A stretch of 64,000 nt of DNA from Bacteroides caecimuris (GCF_001688725.2 NZ_CP015401.2:1674001-1738000), one strand, 5' to 3'; positions 18,265-25,365 are shown, counted from the stretch's first letter. Numbers and translations: made by a program. Notes: a model not told the origin generated them from the sequence alone.

Positions 18265-20457
18265 CTAGAACTCCAACCCCTTCTGCACCGGAAGCAGTGG
18301 AAGTTTTGCATTTGCGTTGCGCTCTTCCGCCGAGTATTCCACCACACAATATTCCGTGATGTTGTTGGCGTTTTTCCGTGATTCGAAATGGTTGTTTTCC
18401 AGCACCGTGACCAGCATTTGTTTCATCTGTGCGTTTGCCTGTGTGCGCCCGTTCATGCTCAATATTGCCAGCAGCTGTGAGGCAGGATACCATTTTGCCT
18501 GTATATCGTTTTTTCTGGCGGGGCGGAAATAGAAGAAAAGGTTCTCTTCCAACGGGTCTTTTTGGCGGAACGCCTCGTTGCGGTTGTTGAGAAACGTGAT
18601 CTCCTGGTTTTCGTACCAATATTGGAATCCCTGCCGGTAGAGGGCGTATGCTTGTGCATATATCCCTTGGTGGTTGACGGGCGTGTGATAGTCTATTTCG
18701 AGCAGCGTATTGAACAGGATACGCCTGTTCTCGCCGATGTCCGGCAGACAGTGGGGGTTGTTGGTGCTGGCGATAAAGGATGCGCGGCGGATGAACGTAT
18801 AATTCTGGATGTCGTAGACCTTCCGTTCGTTTATTACATCTTGCGTGATGAGACTTTTCAGTTCCTGCATGCGTGCGCTAGAGAGCGTGTCAAACTCATC
18901 CAGATTGATGATCAGGCAGGACGACATTTGCAGGAGATGGTCCTTGTTGTCGGGGTTGATCATGCCGTTGCGGTAATACTCCTTCAGTTCCGGCGGGAGG
19001 AGATGGCGGATAAACGTGCTCTTTCCTTTTCCCTGTGCGCCGTGGAACAGCATCAGCTGGTGGTTTTGCGCTGCGTCGTCGATGGCACATGCCACCATTC
19101 CCACCAGCCAGCGGCGGAAGCTGTCTTCAAAAAAAGCCTGGTCGGCGGCTTTCACTGTTTTTGTCAGTTGGCCGATGTAGTCCGTCTTCCCGTCCCATGG
19201 CTTGAGAGAGGTGAAATAATGGACAAACGGGTTGAACGGCTTTGCGTAGTCCGAGTCTACCAGTGCTTTCAGATTGGCTTGCGAACTGTATATCTTCTGC
19301 ATCTGTGCGTTGATATAGAATGTGTTGATATCCTTTGTGCGCAGTGTGCTGAAAGGCGGCTGTTGTGCTTTAGGCAGATCGGGTGTTTTCTTCCGGAATT
19401 CGATTTGCTCTTTCACCACGTTTCTCCTGATTTCGTAGTTTTCATCCATAAATTTGATGACCTGGTAGATTCTCGGTTGCTGCTTTTCTTCTTCTGCCTG
19501 GTCGGTTTTTGAGGTATATTGGTAGGCATTGTGCAGGGGGAGTTCGAGGTTGAAATCGGGGAAGTTACCGAAATAGCTGTGTGCCAGGCTGATGGCTTCC
19601 TCTTCCGTGATATGTCGGTGGTAACACTGGTTGCCGAGGCAATAGAAGAAATTGTCGCGGTTGCCTACTTCGAGACGTTCTTTGCGTTTGGTGTACTCCA
19701 GCGCCTTGCGGAAGTCGAGTTGCACTTGCAGGTCGATGGGCGACGCATTTTCCTGCACGGGGAGGAGCGGGGAGCGCCGGACCGGATTCTTGCGTTTCCT
19801 TTTTTTACATTCCTCTTCGGTGGGCAGAGTCACTTTTACGGTCAGCGGCTTCACGTTTTCCAGCCGTTCGGCAGAGAGGAACGCGTCCGGATCGTGCGAC
19901 ACGAAGAAACCGCGTCCCGGGTCGCTTCCGCTGGTGTCCACTTTCGTCTGTAGCAGTTTTTCGTATTGGCTGCTTGCCAGCGTGTACATGCGGTGGTGGT
20001 AGCGTTCGAGGGTGGTGAAGTCTACGGTTCCCAATGCGTTCAGTTCGGCGCGCAGGGCTTCCGCTTCCTTGCCGGTGAGGTAGACGAAGATTTTCAGCCC
20101 GTGCATCCGGGGGCTGACGAAGCTGCCCAGCGTGTCGGGGCAATCGTTCGCCAGTTGTCGGAATTCCGGTAGCTTTTCTGCCGGCATGTCGTCACAGTCG
20201 AGCGTGATGATGTCCTGATACTTGTCCAGGCTGTAGGCCAGCCTTTCCTTGGCGTAGGTGGCGGTGATGGTGTGGTAGGGCAGTTGCTTCTTCATGCGGT
20301 CTGCCTTCACCGTGTCTCCTTCGTCCATTGCTTCCCGGAGTCTCCGGATTCTGTCCCGGTAGACATTCCCCCGGATAAATTCGAACATTTGCCCGATGCT
20401 GATGCTTCCCGATACGAGTGATAACCCTCTGTATGTGGTTATTAGGATGTTGTTCAT
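18265..20457 (-). CDS. VirE-like primase-helicase with BT4734-type N-terminal domain
   Basis: A 730-residue protein. The N-terminal half matches the BT4734-like/VirE N-terminal domain (primase-polymerase-like; I-I-T-L-D-C-D-D near residues 80-90 could supply acidic metal ligands, then S-P-R-M-H-G-L-K-I). The C-terminal half is a VirE/SF3-like P-loop ATPase: Walker A F-H-G-A-Q-G-K-G-K-S-T (~480), Walker B L-I-I-N-L-D-E-F-D, S-T-N-N-P and an arginine pair E-N-R-R. Start chosen at 20457 (MNNILITTYRG); the frame is open 42 bp further up but lacks family similarity. Its GC content looks higher than that of neighbours, suggesting transfer. It heads away from the small gene at 20585 with a strong terminator between them, so it is probably transcribed separately. 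Likely part of a mobile or satellite-like replication module. Confidence 0.85.
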   Translation of the reverse strand: MNNILITTYRGLSLVSGSISIGQMFEFIRGNVYRDRIRRLREAMDEGDTVKADRMKKQLPYHTITATYAKERLAYSLDKYQDIITLDCDDMPAEKLPEFRQLANDCPDTLGSFVSPRMHGLKIFVYLTGKEAEALRAELNALGTVDFTTLERYHHRMYTLASSQYEKLLQTKVDTSGSDPGRGFFVSHDPDAFLSAERLENVKPLTVKVTLPTEEECKKRKRKNPVRRSPLLPVQENASPIDLQVQLDFRKALEYTKRKERLEVGNRDNFFYCLGNQCYHRHITEEEAISLAHSYFGNFPDFNLELPLHNAYQYTSKTDQAEEEKQQPRIYQVIKFMDENYEIRRNVVKEQIEFRKKTPDLPKAQQPPFSTLRTKDINTFYINAQMQKIYSSQANLKALVDSDYAKPFNPFVHYFTSLKPWDGKTDYIGQLTKTVKAADQAFFEDSFRRWLVGMVACAIDDAAQNHQLMLFHGAQGKGKSTFIRHLLPPELKEYYRNGMINPDNKDHLLQMSSCLIINLDEFDTLSSARMQELKSLITQDVINERKVYDIQNYTFIRRASFIASTNNPHCLPDIGENRRILFNTLLEIDYHTPVNHQGIYAQAYALYRQGFQYWYENQEITFLNNRNEAFRQKDPLEENLFFYFRPARKNDIQAKWYPASQLLAILSMNGRTQANAQMKQMLVTVLENNHFESRKNANNITEYCVVEYSAEERNANAKLPLLPVQKGLEF

Positions 20458-20527
20458 TATAATTATTGATGTGAATTTAAGTTGTGCCAATATTAACACG
20501 TCGCAAAGGACGGCTTTTTTTGTGGAT

Positions 20528-20566
20528 AAAAAAAACTGCTTTTTGCACTCAAAAAGCAGTTTTTTA
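20528..20566 (-). terminator. Intrinsic terminator (AAAAACTGC...GCAGTTTTTT)
   Basis: A stem AAAACTGCTTTTTG / CAAAAAGCAGTTTT with a 4-5 base loop and T-runs on both strands. It lies just past the stop of the small minus-strand gene (20585) and before the VirE start, separating their transcription. Confidence 0.8.
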
Positions 20567-20584
20567 ACGGTTGCTTCTTAAATG

Positions 20585-20946
20585 TTAATCATCAAGGAGT
20601 GTTCTTTTTAGCCTTTGTATCTCATAATCAATCTCTTCCACGGTTAATGATTCGTCCGAATCGTTCGATTTCTTGAAATCAACTGCCATATACAACAACT
20701 CTGCAAAGAATTTGGGACCTTTAATCTTAAAAGGAGAGTCGTGGTCATAGCAAAGGTGGACGAAGGGAAGGAGAAACTTCTTGCGGTCGGCTGGAAGTAC
20801 CACTATTCTGTTGTTGTACAGGTTGTTGACCGTGCCAAGTATGCGCGTGATAAAACGGGATACTTGGGGGAATTCTCCTTTTTCGAGCGTTATAGCCTGC
20901 TTGTTCTGGTAAACGAAGCCTTCGGAAAAAATGTCTTTTTTCTCAT
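20585..20946 (-). pseudogene. Small hypothetical protein (~120 aa) with an apparent 1-base frameshift near its start
   Basis: The continuous frame from about 20934 to 20585 encodes ...K-D-I-F-S-E-G-F-V-Y-Q-N-K-Q-A-I-T-L-E-K-G-E..., then V-V-L-P-A-D-R-K-K-F-L-L-P-F-V-H-L, ending E-E-I-D-Y-E-I-Q-R-L-K-R-T-L-L-D-D. It has no ATG of its own in the upstream part. The only good start, ATG at 20946 (M-R-K-K), is one frame off and reaches a stop after 18 codons. The mismatch falls at runs of six A and six T directly after the ATG, where a one-base change would restore M-R-K-K-D-I-F-S-E-G. A short product from GTG at 20803 (72 aa) is possible. Family not recognised. It lies between DUF4248 and the VirE-like gene on the same strand, so it belongs to the module. 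Confidence 0.6.
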
Positions 20947-21080
20947 GATTTTAAGTGTTATTTGGTTACTGTTAAATAATATTTTTTTTTAAAAAGGTGT
21001 AAAGGTACATTTTATTTTGTTCCCATCGTTTACTTATGCTATTTATTCTTTATTCTCTTCATAGATTTTATTTGATGGAA

Positions 21081-21131
21081 AAAAACGTGTAATTGAGGGG
21101 GAACCCCTCTACCTCAATTACACGCTTTTTC
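21081..21131. terminator. Long-stem terminator-like hairpin
   Basis: AAAAACGTGTAATTGAGG and CCTCAATTACACGCTTTTT pair over at least 13 bases, with GGG...CCC extending into the loop and T-runs on both sides. It lies between the DUF4248 stop (21333) and the small gene (20946), so it probably ends DUF4248 transcription. The rest of 20947-21332 holds A/T-rich DNA and the repeats at 21182-21320. Confidence 0.75.
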
Positions 21132-21181
21132 TATATAAAAAGAATATTCTCTCGCGCCTGCGCGCGGGTACATTATTGTAA

Positions 21182-21320
21182 TGTCAGTTCGATATAATAA
21201 CGTCAGTTCGGTTTCATTATAGCTAATCTTGATTTCATTATAGCTAATCTTTTTTTCATTATAGCTAATCCCGATTTCATTATAGCTAATTTTATTTTCA
21301 TTATAGCTAATCAGCGCTTG
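21182..21320. repeat. 21-bp-period array (CATTATAGCTAA) with two family-B ends in front
   Basis: CATTATAGCTAA starts at 21215, 21236, 21257, 21278 and 21299: five copies at exactly 21-bp steps. Immediately before it are two copies of the left end of the family-B element (TGTCAGTTCGATATAA at 21183 and ACGTCAGTTCGG at 21200). The array ends 13 bp past the DUF4248 stop. Confidence 0.9.
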
Positions 21321-21332
21321 TTCTAAAAAAAA

Positions 21333-21599
21333 TCATGGTTCGTCGAGATACTTCACGATGAGCCGTACTTGCCTTGCACTATAAGCGTGGTCGTTTTTTC
21401 CTTCGCCTCCGCTATACATTGCATCATACAATTCCTTGTTATTTCTGATCCACTCCCTCATTTTCCGCATGGCATACACCAACGGTACATAAGGATTGTA
21501 CAAATGTGCCAGCTCCGATTTCAAATACGGACGTATGGCAAACGGCTCCTCCGCCATCTCTTCTTTTACAGCTTTCATCTCTTCTTTTTCTGCTTTCAT
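21333..21599 (-). CDS. DUF4248 domain protein
   Basis: An 88-residue soluble protein. After a short Lys/Glu-rich start (M-K-A-E-K-E-E-M-K-A-V-K-E-E-M) comes the DUF4248 core: F-A-I-R-P-Y-L-K-S-E-L-A-H-L-Y-N-P, R-K-M-R-E-W-I, and S-A-R-Q-V-R-L-I-V-K-Y-L-D-E-P. The core looks helix-turn-helix-like (K-S-E-L-A ... A-R-Q-V). The frame is open to 21704, but the extra residues are hydrophobic and unrelated to the family, so I start at 21599. In Bacteroides this family recurs next to HU-HIG, amidase and VirE genes, as here; its role is unknown. It diverges from the HU-HIG gene, so it could regulate the shared region (inference). Confidence 0.8.
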   Translation of the reverse strand: MKAEKEEMKAVKEEMAEEPFAIRPYLKSELAHLYNPYVPLVYAMRKMREWIRNNKELYDAMYSGGEGKNDHAYSARQVRLIVKYLDEP

Positions 21600-21866
21600 C
21601 TCTTTTGGAAAATTAATTTTATCGTATTCCAAATATACGGAAAATCTCCCGCTTTTCCAAGTATGCAAGTAAAATAAAATCACTCTGAATAAAAGTAAAT
21701 ACATTCTGAATGAAAGTAAGACAAACTAGGTCAAAGTAAGACAAAGTACGTCATCTCATCCCCTTGTAATACACTACCTTTGAGGCATCGAAAGAAAAAG
21801 AAACAGAGCTCGTTCCTTTCCTTCCGATGCCGGTTGAATCAACCGCAATTTGTAACATTTATTTTT

Positions 21867-21950
21867 TAATTATTAAAGCTTGTCTTATTAATTATAAAAC
21901 CTTGCTTTTTTTAATATAAAGCTTGCTTTTCTAATTATTAATGTTCGTTT
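21867..21950. repeat. A/T-rich ~21-bp repeats in the HU-HIG leader
   Basis: The block TTAATTATTAAAGCTTG with variants recurs with AAGCTTG-like cores at 21876, 21898, 21919 and 21940 (steps 22, 21, 21). It lies in the 393-bp gap 21600-21992 between divergent DUF4248 and HU-HIG, which otherwise shows a possible -7 box (TACCTTTG at 21775-21782) and short direct repeats TCAAAGTAAGACAAA near 21731. Helically phased A/T-rich DNA would bend and might bind HU-like protein. Confidence 0.65.
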
Positions 21951-21992
21951 TTTTCAAATTTTAAATTATTAATTTTCAAATTTCAATTTATC

Positions 21993-22508
21993 ATGGCAAT
22001 ACCATTTAAAAGAATGGGTCGTAAAGACCCGAGAAAGGCTGACGGGGTGGTGAAGTATCATCCGCAACTTGTGACGCAGGGACAGAGTGTAGACCTGTAT
22101 AAACTCGCTCACACGATGAAAGAGAAAAGTTCCTTGTCGCTGGGCGACATTCAGAGCGTACTGACCAATTTTGTAGAAGCGATGCGTGCGGCGCTGTTCG
22201 ACGGTAAATCCGTCAATATCCATAATTTTGGTGTATTCAGCCTTTCCGCTACCACGCGGGGAGTGGACACGAAAGATGAGTGTACGATGAAGAACATCAA
22301 AGCGGTGCATATCAATTTCCGTCCTTCGAGCAGTGTCCGTCCTAATCTGACATCGACTCTTGCCGGTGAGAAAATCGAGTTTCTGGACCTCGACGCGCCC
22401 AAGAAGAAGAAAGACGAGGGCGAAGATCCCGGTGATGAAGGCAACGGAGAAGATATCGGTGGAGGCAATGGAGGCGGTAGCGGTGAGGCTCCGGATCCGG
22501 CAGCTTAG
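21993..22508 (+). CDS. HU-HIG family DNA-binding protein
   Basis: A 171-residue member of the Bacteroides HU-HIG group, nucleoid-associated proteins related to HU/IHF. The N-terminal ~125 residues carry the fold: M-A-I-P-F-K-R-M-G-R-K-D-P, then L-A-H-T-M-K-E-K-S-S-L-S-L-G-D-I-Q (helices), V-N-I-H-N-F-G-V-F-S-L-S and the DNA-arm end I-N-F-R-P-S. The tail (~residues 128-171) is low complexity, first Lys-rich, then Asp/Glu/Gly. It leads a plus-strand operon with the amidase and the 33-residue peptide. HU-HIG proteins with Gly-rich tails commonly lie next to such amidases and capsule loci in this genus. DNA target unknown; the phased repeats in its own leader are a candidate. Confidence 0.88.
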   Translation: MAIPFKRMGRKDPRKADGVVKYHPQLVTQGQSVDLYKLAHTMKEKSSLSLGDIQSVLTNFVEAMRAALFDGKSVNIHNFGVFSLSATTRGVDTKDECTMKNIKAVHINFRPSSSVRPNLTSTLAGEKIEFLDLDAPKKKKDEGEDPGDEGNGEDIGGGNGGGSGEAPDPAA

Positions 22509-22521
22509 TTCATAGCGTGCA

Positions 22522-22600
22522 GATGATGTTTACAACTGACGAGAAAAGTAGTGGCACTATGATGATGTTTTACAACTGATAAGAAAAATAATAACACTAT
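22522..22600 (+). repeat. 39/40-bp tandem duplication before the amidase start
   Basis: 22522-22560 and 22561-22600 are two diverged copies of a unit beginning GATGATGTTTACAACTGA and ending CACTAT, the second copy running into the amidase ATG (22599). The ribosome-binding region is thus duplicated; the first copy leads only into a 6-codon frame. Confidence 0.75.
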
Positions 22601-23042
22601 GATAAGAAAGATTGATTTGATCGTGATCCACTGTTCCGCCACTCGTGCCGACCGTTCTCTCACGCCGGATGACTTGGAAACGCAACACCGTCGGCGTGGG
22701 TTTAACGGAACAGGTTATCACCACTACATCCGCAAAGACGGAACCGTGCACCTCACCCGACCGATTGAACGTATCGGCGCGCATGCGAAAGGATTCAACG
22801 CTCACTCGGTAGGCGTCTGCTATGAAGGCGGTTTGGATGTCCACGGCTCTCCGGCAGACACGCGGACACCGGAACAGCGGGCGTCACTCAAGCTGCTGGT
22901 TCATCAATTGCTCAAGGCTTTTCCCGGTAGCCGGGTGTGCGGTCACCGCGATTTAAGTCCCGACCGCAATGGAAACGGGGAGATTGAGCCGGAAGAGTGG
23001 ATCAAGGCGTGCCCGTGCTTCGAGGTGAAGGCGGAGTTTTGA
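22599..23042 (+). CDS. N-acetylmuramoyl-L-alanine amidase (Amidase_2), no signal peptide
   Basis: A 147-residue zinc amidase of the T7-lysozyme/PGRP type that cleaves the lactyl-peptide bond of peptidoglycan. Zinc ligands are visible as V-I-H-C-S-A (His ~12), C-G-H-R-D-L-S-P-D (His ~119) and the C-P-C-F-E end (Cys ~141); Tyr in G-Y-H-H-Y fits the active site. There is no signal peptide or membrane segment, so the enzyme stays in the cytosol unless a membrane pore releases it, as for phage endolysins. It follows HU-HIG by 90 bp and precedes the 33-residue membrane peptide by 58 bp. The size matches phage-type rather than housekeeping cell-wall amidases. Confidence 0.92.
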   Translation: MIRKIDLIVIHCSATRADRSLTPDDLETQHRRRGFNGTGYHHYIRKDGTVHLTRPIERIGAHAKGFNAHSVGVCYEGGLDVHGSPADTRTPEQRASLKLLVHQLLKAFPGSRVCGHRDLSPDRNGNGEIEPEEWIKACPCFEVKAEF

Positions 23043-23082
23043 AAGTAATGAATAAGCTTGTACTATTAAAAAAGAGTATGGA

Positions 23083-23090
23083 AAGGAGGT
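23083..23090 (+). promoter_or_regulatory. Strong Shine-Dalgarno AAGGAGGT before the smalltalk peptide
   Basis: AAGGAGGT ends 10 bases before the ATG at 23101. Bacteroides genes rarely show such a full anti-SD match; neighbouring genes in this window do not. It argues that the tiny frame is really translated. Confidence 0.75.
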
Positions 23091-23100
23091 GTGTAAAGTT

Positions 23101-23202
23101 ATGGCAGTCAAGAAATCCCTTTGGGATATGATTTTGAAAGTAGTCATCGCAGTGGCGTCGGCAGTAGCAGGCGTATTGGGCGGTAATGCGATGAATCTGT
23201 AA
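23101..23202 (+). CDS. 'Smalltalk'-type 33-residue membrane peptide
   Basis: A 33-residue peptide beginning M-A-V-K-K-S-L-W-D-M-I-L-K and running into a hydrophobic helix V-V-I-A-V-A-S-A-V-A-G-V-L-G-G. The pattern (short basic start, Trp, one transmembrane helix, small residues) matches the 'smalltalk' small-protein family found beside HU-HIG and amidase genes in Bacteroides. It has an excellent ribosome-binding site (23083-23090) and is followed by a terminator, so it closes the operon. Its size and single helix suit a pinholin-like or membrane-active peptide that might release the cytosolic amidase; that is inference, and no function is established. Confidence 0.78.
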   Translation: MAVKKSLWDMILKVVIAVASAVAGVLGGNAMNL

Positions 23203-23232
23203 AGATACTTTTTAAAGAATCGCTAATGTTTT

Positions 23233-23279
23233 TACCCTGATATAAGTTGACTGATCATCAATTTATATCAGGGTATTTT
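23233..23279 (+). terminator. Terminator of the HU-amidase-smalltalk operon
   Basis: TACCCTGATATAA and TTATATCAGGGTA pair perfectly over 13 bases around a 17-base loop, followed by TTTTC. It lies 30 bp past the smalltalk stop and before the convergent LRR gene, so it may serve both. Confidence 0.85.
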
Positions 23280-23292
23280 CTAGAGCCTTACT

Positions 23293-24342
23293 TTATTTCT
23301 TATAAACCAACTTGCTCGGAACTCCCTCCCCGAACAAATGATCGCCCAGCGTCGTAATCTTGTTTCCGGTAGCCGACACACAGCGAAGACGTTCGCATCC
23401 CATAAAAGCACCGAACTCGATAGCCGTCACACTGGCGGGCAGCTCCAACGTGCCGCAGAGGCGGCCGCAGCTGCTAAACACCCGCTGTCCGATAGATTTC
23501 AGATTATGAGGCAATTTTATATTCAGCAGATACTTCTTTTGTGCGAAAGTGAAGTCGGGGATAGCCGTTGCGTTCGTTTTGGAAATATCGACGGAGACGA
23601 GGTTCGGCATATAATTGCGGATCAGTTGGAAGTCGGCGTTGTCCAGCTTGCCCTCAACGGTCAGGAAGTTGATGTCTCCGGGTTGCAGTCCCGCTTTCAG
23701 AATCTCTTCTTCCAGTTTGCCCATGGCGCCCACTTGCAGGGTAGTTTCTACCGGTTCCCCCTCGATAAACGCAAAGTTCTGCCATCTGTCCTTGTTGCGG
23801 TAAGCGTCGCTGCTGCCCAGGGGGACGAAGATAGCGGTAACGCTGTCTGCCAACGCTTCCGGCAACAGGTTGGGAGCTGTCTTCTTGCGGACTTGGCAGA
23901 TTTTCAGGTTCTCGCAACCTTTGAAGGCGGCATCTTCGATATTCTTTGTTTTCTCCGAAAGAATCACTTTCTCCAGCGTGGCTTTGCCTTTTGCAGCTCC
24001 GTCCACCACGTTCGAGAAAGCGTATGCAGGAATGAAATTCGGCATATAAATATAGAATTTCCCGTTGGGATACGTGCCTGCTTTTCCGCTGTACATCTTG
24101 ATTTCGGCGTTCGAAATATCCAATACTTTCAGATTCTCAAATTCGTCGCGGAGATGGCGGAAGTCCTCCGCGTTCAGTTTGCCGGTCAGCGTGAGATGGG
24201 TGATGCTGTTGGCTTCCTCTTCCGTCATCATGGAAATCAGCGTGCCGGGTTTGCTCACATAATACGTTTTACTCACTTGGGCGGCTGCTCCTAACGCATT
24301 AGCCGCCAATAAGAAACTTATCAATAGGATTTTAATTTTCAT
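23293..24342 (-). CDS. BspA-type leucine-rich repeat protein, exported
   Basis: A 349-residue secreted protein. Signal peptide MKIKILLISFLLAANALGAAAQ. The body consists of LRR_5/BspA-type units, seen as L-K-V-L-D-I-S-N-A, L-E-K-V-I-L-S, I-E-D-A-A-F-K-G-C-E-N-L, L-V-S-V-D-I-S-K, I-P-D-F-T-F-A, L-K-S-I-G-Q-R-V-F-S-S-C and V-T-A-I-E-F-G-A-F-M-G-C-E-R-L. Such proteins are surface or periplasmic and are linked to binding of host or bacterial partners. It is a single-gene unit: a -7 box (24363-24370) lies just before the start and the operon terminator at 23233-23279 lies beyond its stop. No anchor or sorting domain is visible. Confidence 0.85.
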   Translation of the reverse strand: MKIKILLISFLLAANALGAAAQVSKTYYVSKPGTLISMMTEEEANSITHLTLTGKLNAEDFRHLRDEFENLKVLDISNAEIKMYSGKAGTYPNGKFYIYMPNFIPAYAFSNVVDGAAKGKATLEKVILSEKTKNIEDAAFKGCENLKICQVRKKTAPNLLPEALADSVTAIFVPLGSSDAYRNKDRWQNFAFIEGEPVETTLQVGAMGKLEEEILKAGLQPGDINFLTVEGKLDNADFQLIRNYMPNLVSVDISKTNATAIPDFTFAQKKYLLNIKLPHNLKSIGQRVFSSCGRLCGTLELPASVTAIEFGAFMGCERLRCVSATGNKITTLGDHLFGEGVPSKLVYKK

Positions 24343-24362
24343 AATTTTGTTGATTTGGTGGG

Positions 24363-24370
24363 CAAATATA
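24363..24370 (-). promoter_or_regulatory. -7 box TATATTTG for the LRR gene
   Basis: TAnnTTTG match on the minus strand, 21 bp before the ATG at 24342, giving a leader of about 15 bases. Confidence 0.5.
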
Positions 24371-24435
24371 GGAAAAATAGAAAATACATGATGTTTTTTT
24401 ATGTTTTATAGCTAATTTTGTAACCGGATTAACAA

Positions 24436-25365
24436 ATGGTAAAAATGGAGGCAGACAACATGGCTGGGGGCAAAGAACCCCGAAGACTTCCTGTGTGGGC
24501 TTGTATCCCGCTGTTTATTGTGATACTTTTCATCCTTCTCGGATTGTATGGTGCGCTGGCGCGCGGATGTTTGTCGTTGATTCCGGGAGGTGTGGAAGCC
24601 TGTCAGCCAGATGTGGAAGCCCGTCAGCCGGGAGTGGTGGGATACATTATCCTCGAAGCCAGTATGCTGCTTGCCGTTCTCACCGCCGCCCTTCCCATGC
24701 TCCGCCTCGAACGCCGCCCGTTTTCTGATTTGGGACTCTCCTTAAGAGGACACGTCAAGGGGGTGTGGTATGGCTTCCTGATGGCAATCCTGCTCTATCT
24801 GTCCGGCTTCGGAATCTCGCTCATTCTGGGAGAAATAGAAGTCACCGGTTTCCAGTTCGAGCCGTTAGAGCTGCTGGGCTCGTGGGTGTTTTTCCTGCTG
24901 GTCGCCTTGTTCGAAGAAATACTGATGCGCGGCTATATCCTCGGACGCCTGCTGCACACTACCATGAATAAATTCGCGGCACTTTTCGTCTCGGCAGCGT
25001 TGTTCGCCTTTATGCACATCTTCAATCCCGAAATCGCTTTCCTGCCCATGCTCAACCTGTTGCTGGCAGGCGTGCTGCTGGGAGCTTCCTATCTCTATAC
25101 GCGCAACCTGTGTTTCCCTGTCTCGCTCCATCTTTTCTGGAATTGGATTCAAGGCCCCATCCTCGGTTATCAGGTAAGTGGAAACAACTTCATCACCAGT
25201 GTGCTGACTTTGCGCATGCCCGAAGAAAACGTGCTGAATGGCGGAGCCTTCGGTTTTGAAGGCTCGCTCATCTGCACCGTACTTATGATTGTATGTACGA
25301 TTCTGATCGTGTGGTGGGGAGAGAAACAAGAAGCAATCAGTCTTGCGGCACCCCGATCATGCTAA
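24436..25365 (+). CDS. CPBP-family intramembrane metalloprotease (CAAX/Abi)
   Basis: A 309-residue multi-pass membrane protein with about eight hydrophobic segments. The CPBP/Abi active-site motifs are all present: F-E-E-I-L-M-R-G (EExxxR, ~residue 160), F-A-F-M-H-I-F (FxxxH, ~195), and S-L-H-L-F-W-N (HxxxN, ~235). Members cleave or process membrane-embedded substrates; some act in bacteriocin immunity. A 21-bp tandem duplication at 24592-24633 gives V-E-A-C-Q-P-D / V-E-A-R-Q-P-G in an outer loop. The start could also be ATG 24445. Its 3' end overlaps the 3' end of convergent tex by 29 bp, so the two messages are antisense there. Confidence 0.88.
   Translation: MVKMEADNMAGGKEPRRLPVWACIPLFIVILFILLGLYGALARGCLSLIPGGVEACQPDVEARQPGVVGYIILEASMLLAVLTAALPMLRLERRPFSDLGLSLRGHVKGVWYGFLMAILLYLSGFGISLILGEIEVTGFQFEPLELLGSWVFFLLVALFEEILMRGYILGRLLHTTMNKFAALFVSAALFAFMHIFNPEIAFLPMLNLLLAGVLLGASYLYTRNLCFPVSLHLFWNWIQGPILGYQVSGNNFITSVLTLRMPEENVLNGGAFGFEGSLICTVLMIVCTILIVWWGEKQEAISLAAPRSC

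Noticed and set aside
18562..19512. Long plus-strand ORF (316 codons) opposite the VirE-like gene
   Set aside because: It mirrors the GC-rich codons of the VirE-like gene on the other strand; that gene has clear Walker motifs.
20741..20992. Plus-strand 83-codon ORF
   Set aside because: It is antisense to the small module gene, whose minus-strand frame is better supported; no promoter or ribosome-binding site.
21215..21320. CRISPR array
   Set aside because: Units repeat at 21 bp with only 5-9 bp between conserved motifs; no spacer-sized unique segments and no cas genes anywhere in the window.
16393..23202. Complete prophage or integrative element
   Set aside because: No integrase, terminase, portal, capsid or relaxase gene and no tRNA-flanked attachment repeats are visible; only lysis- and replication-like parts.
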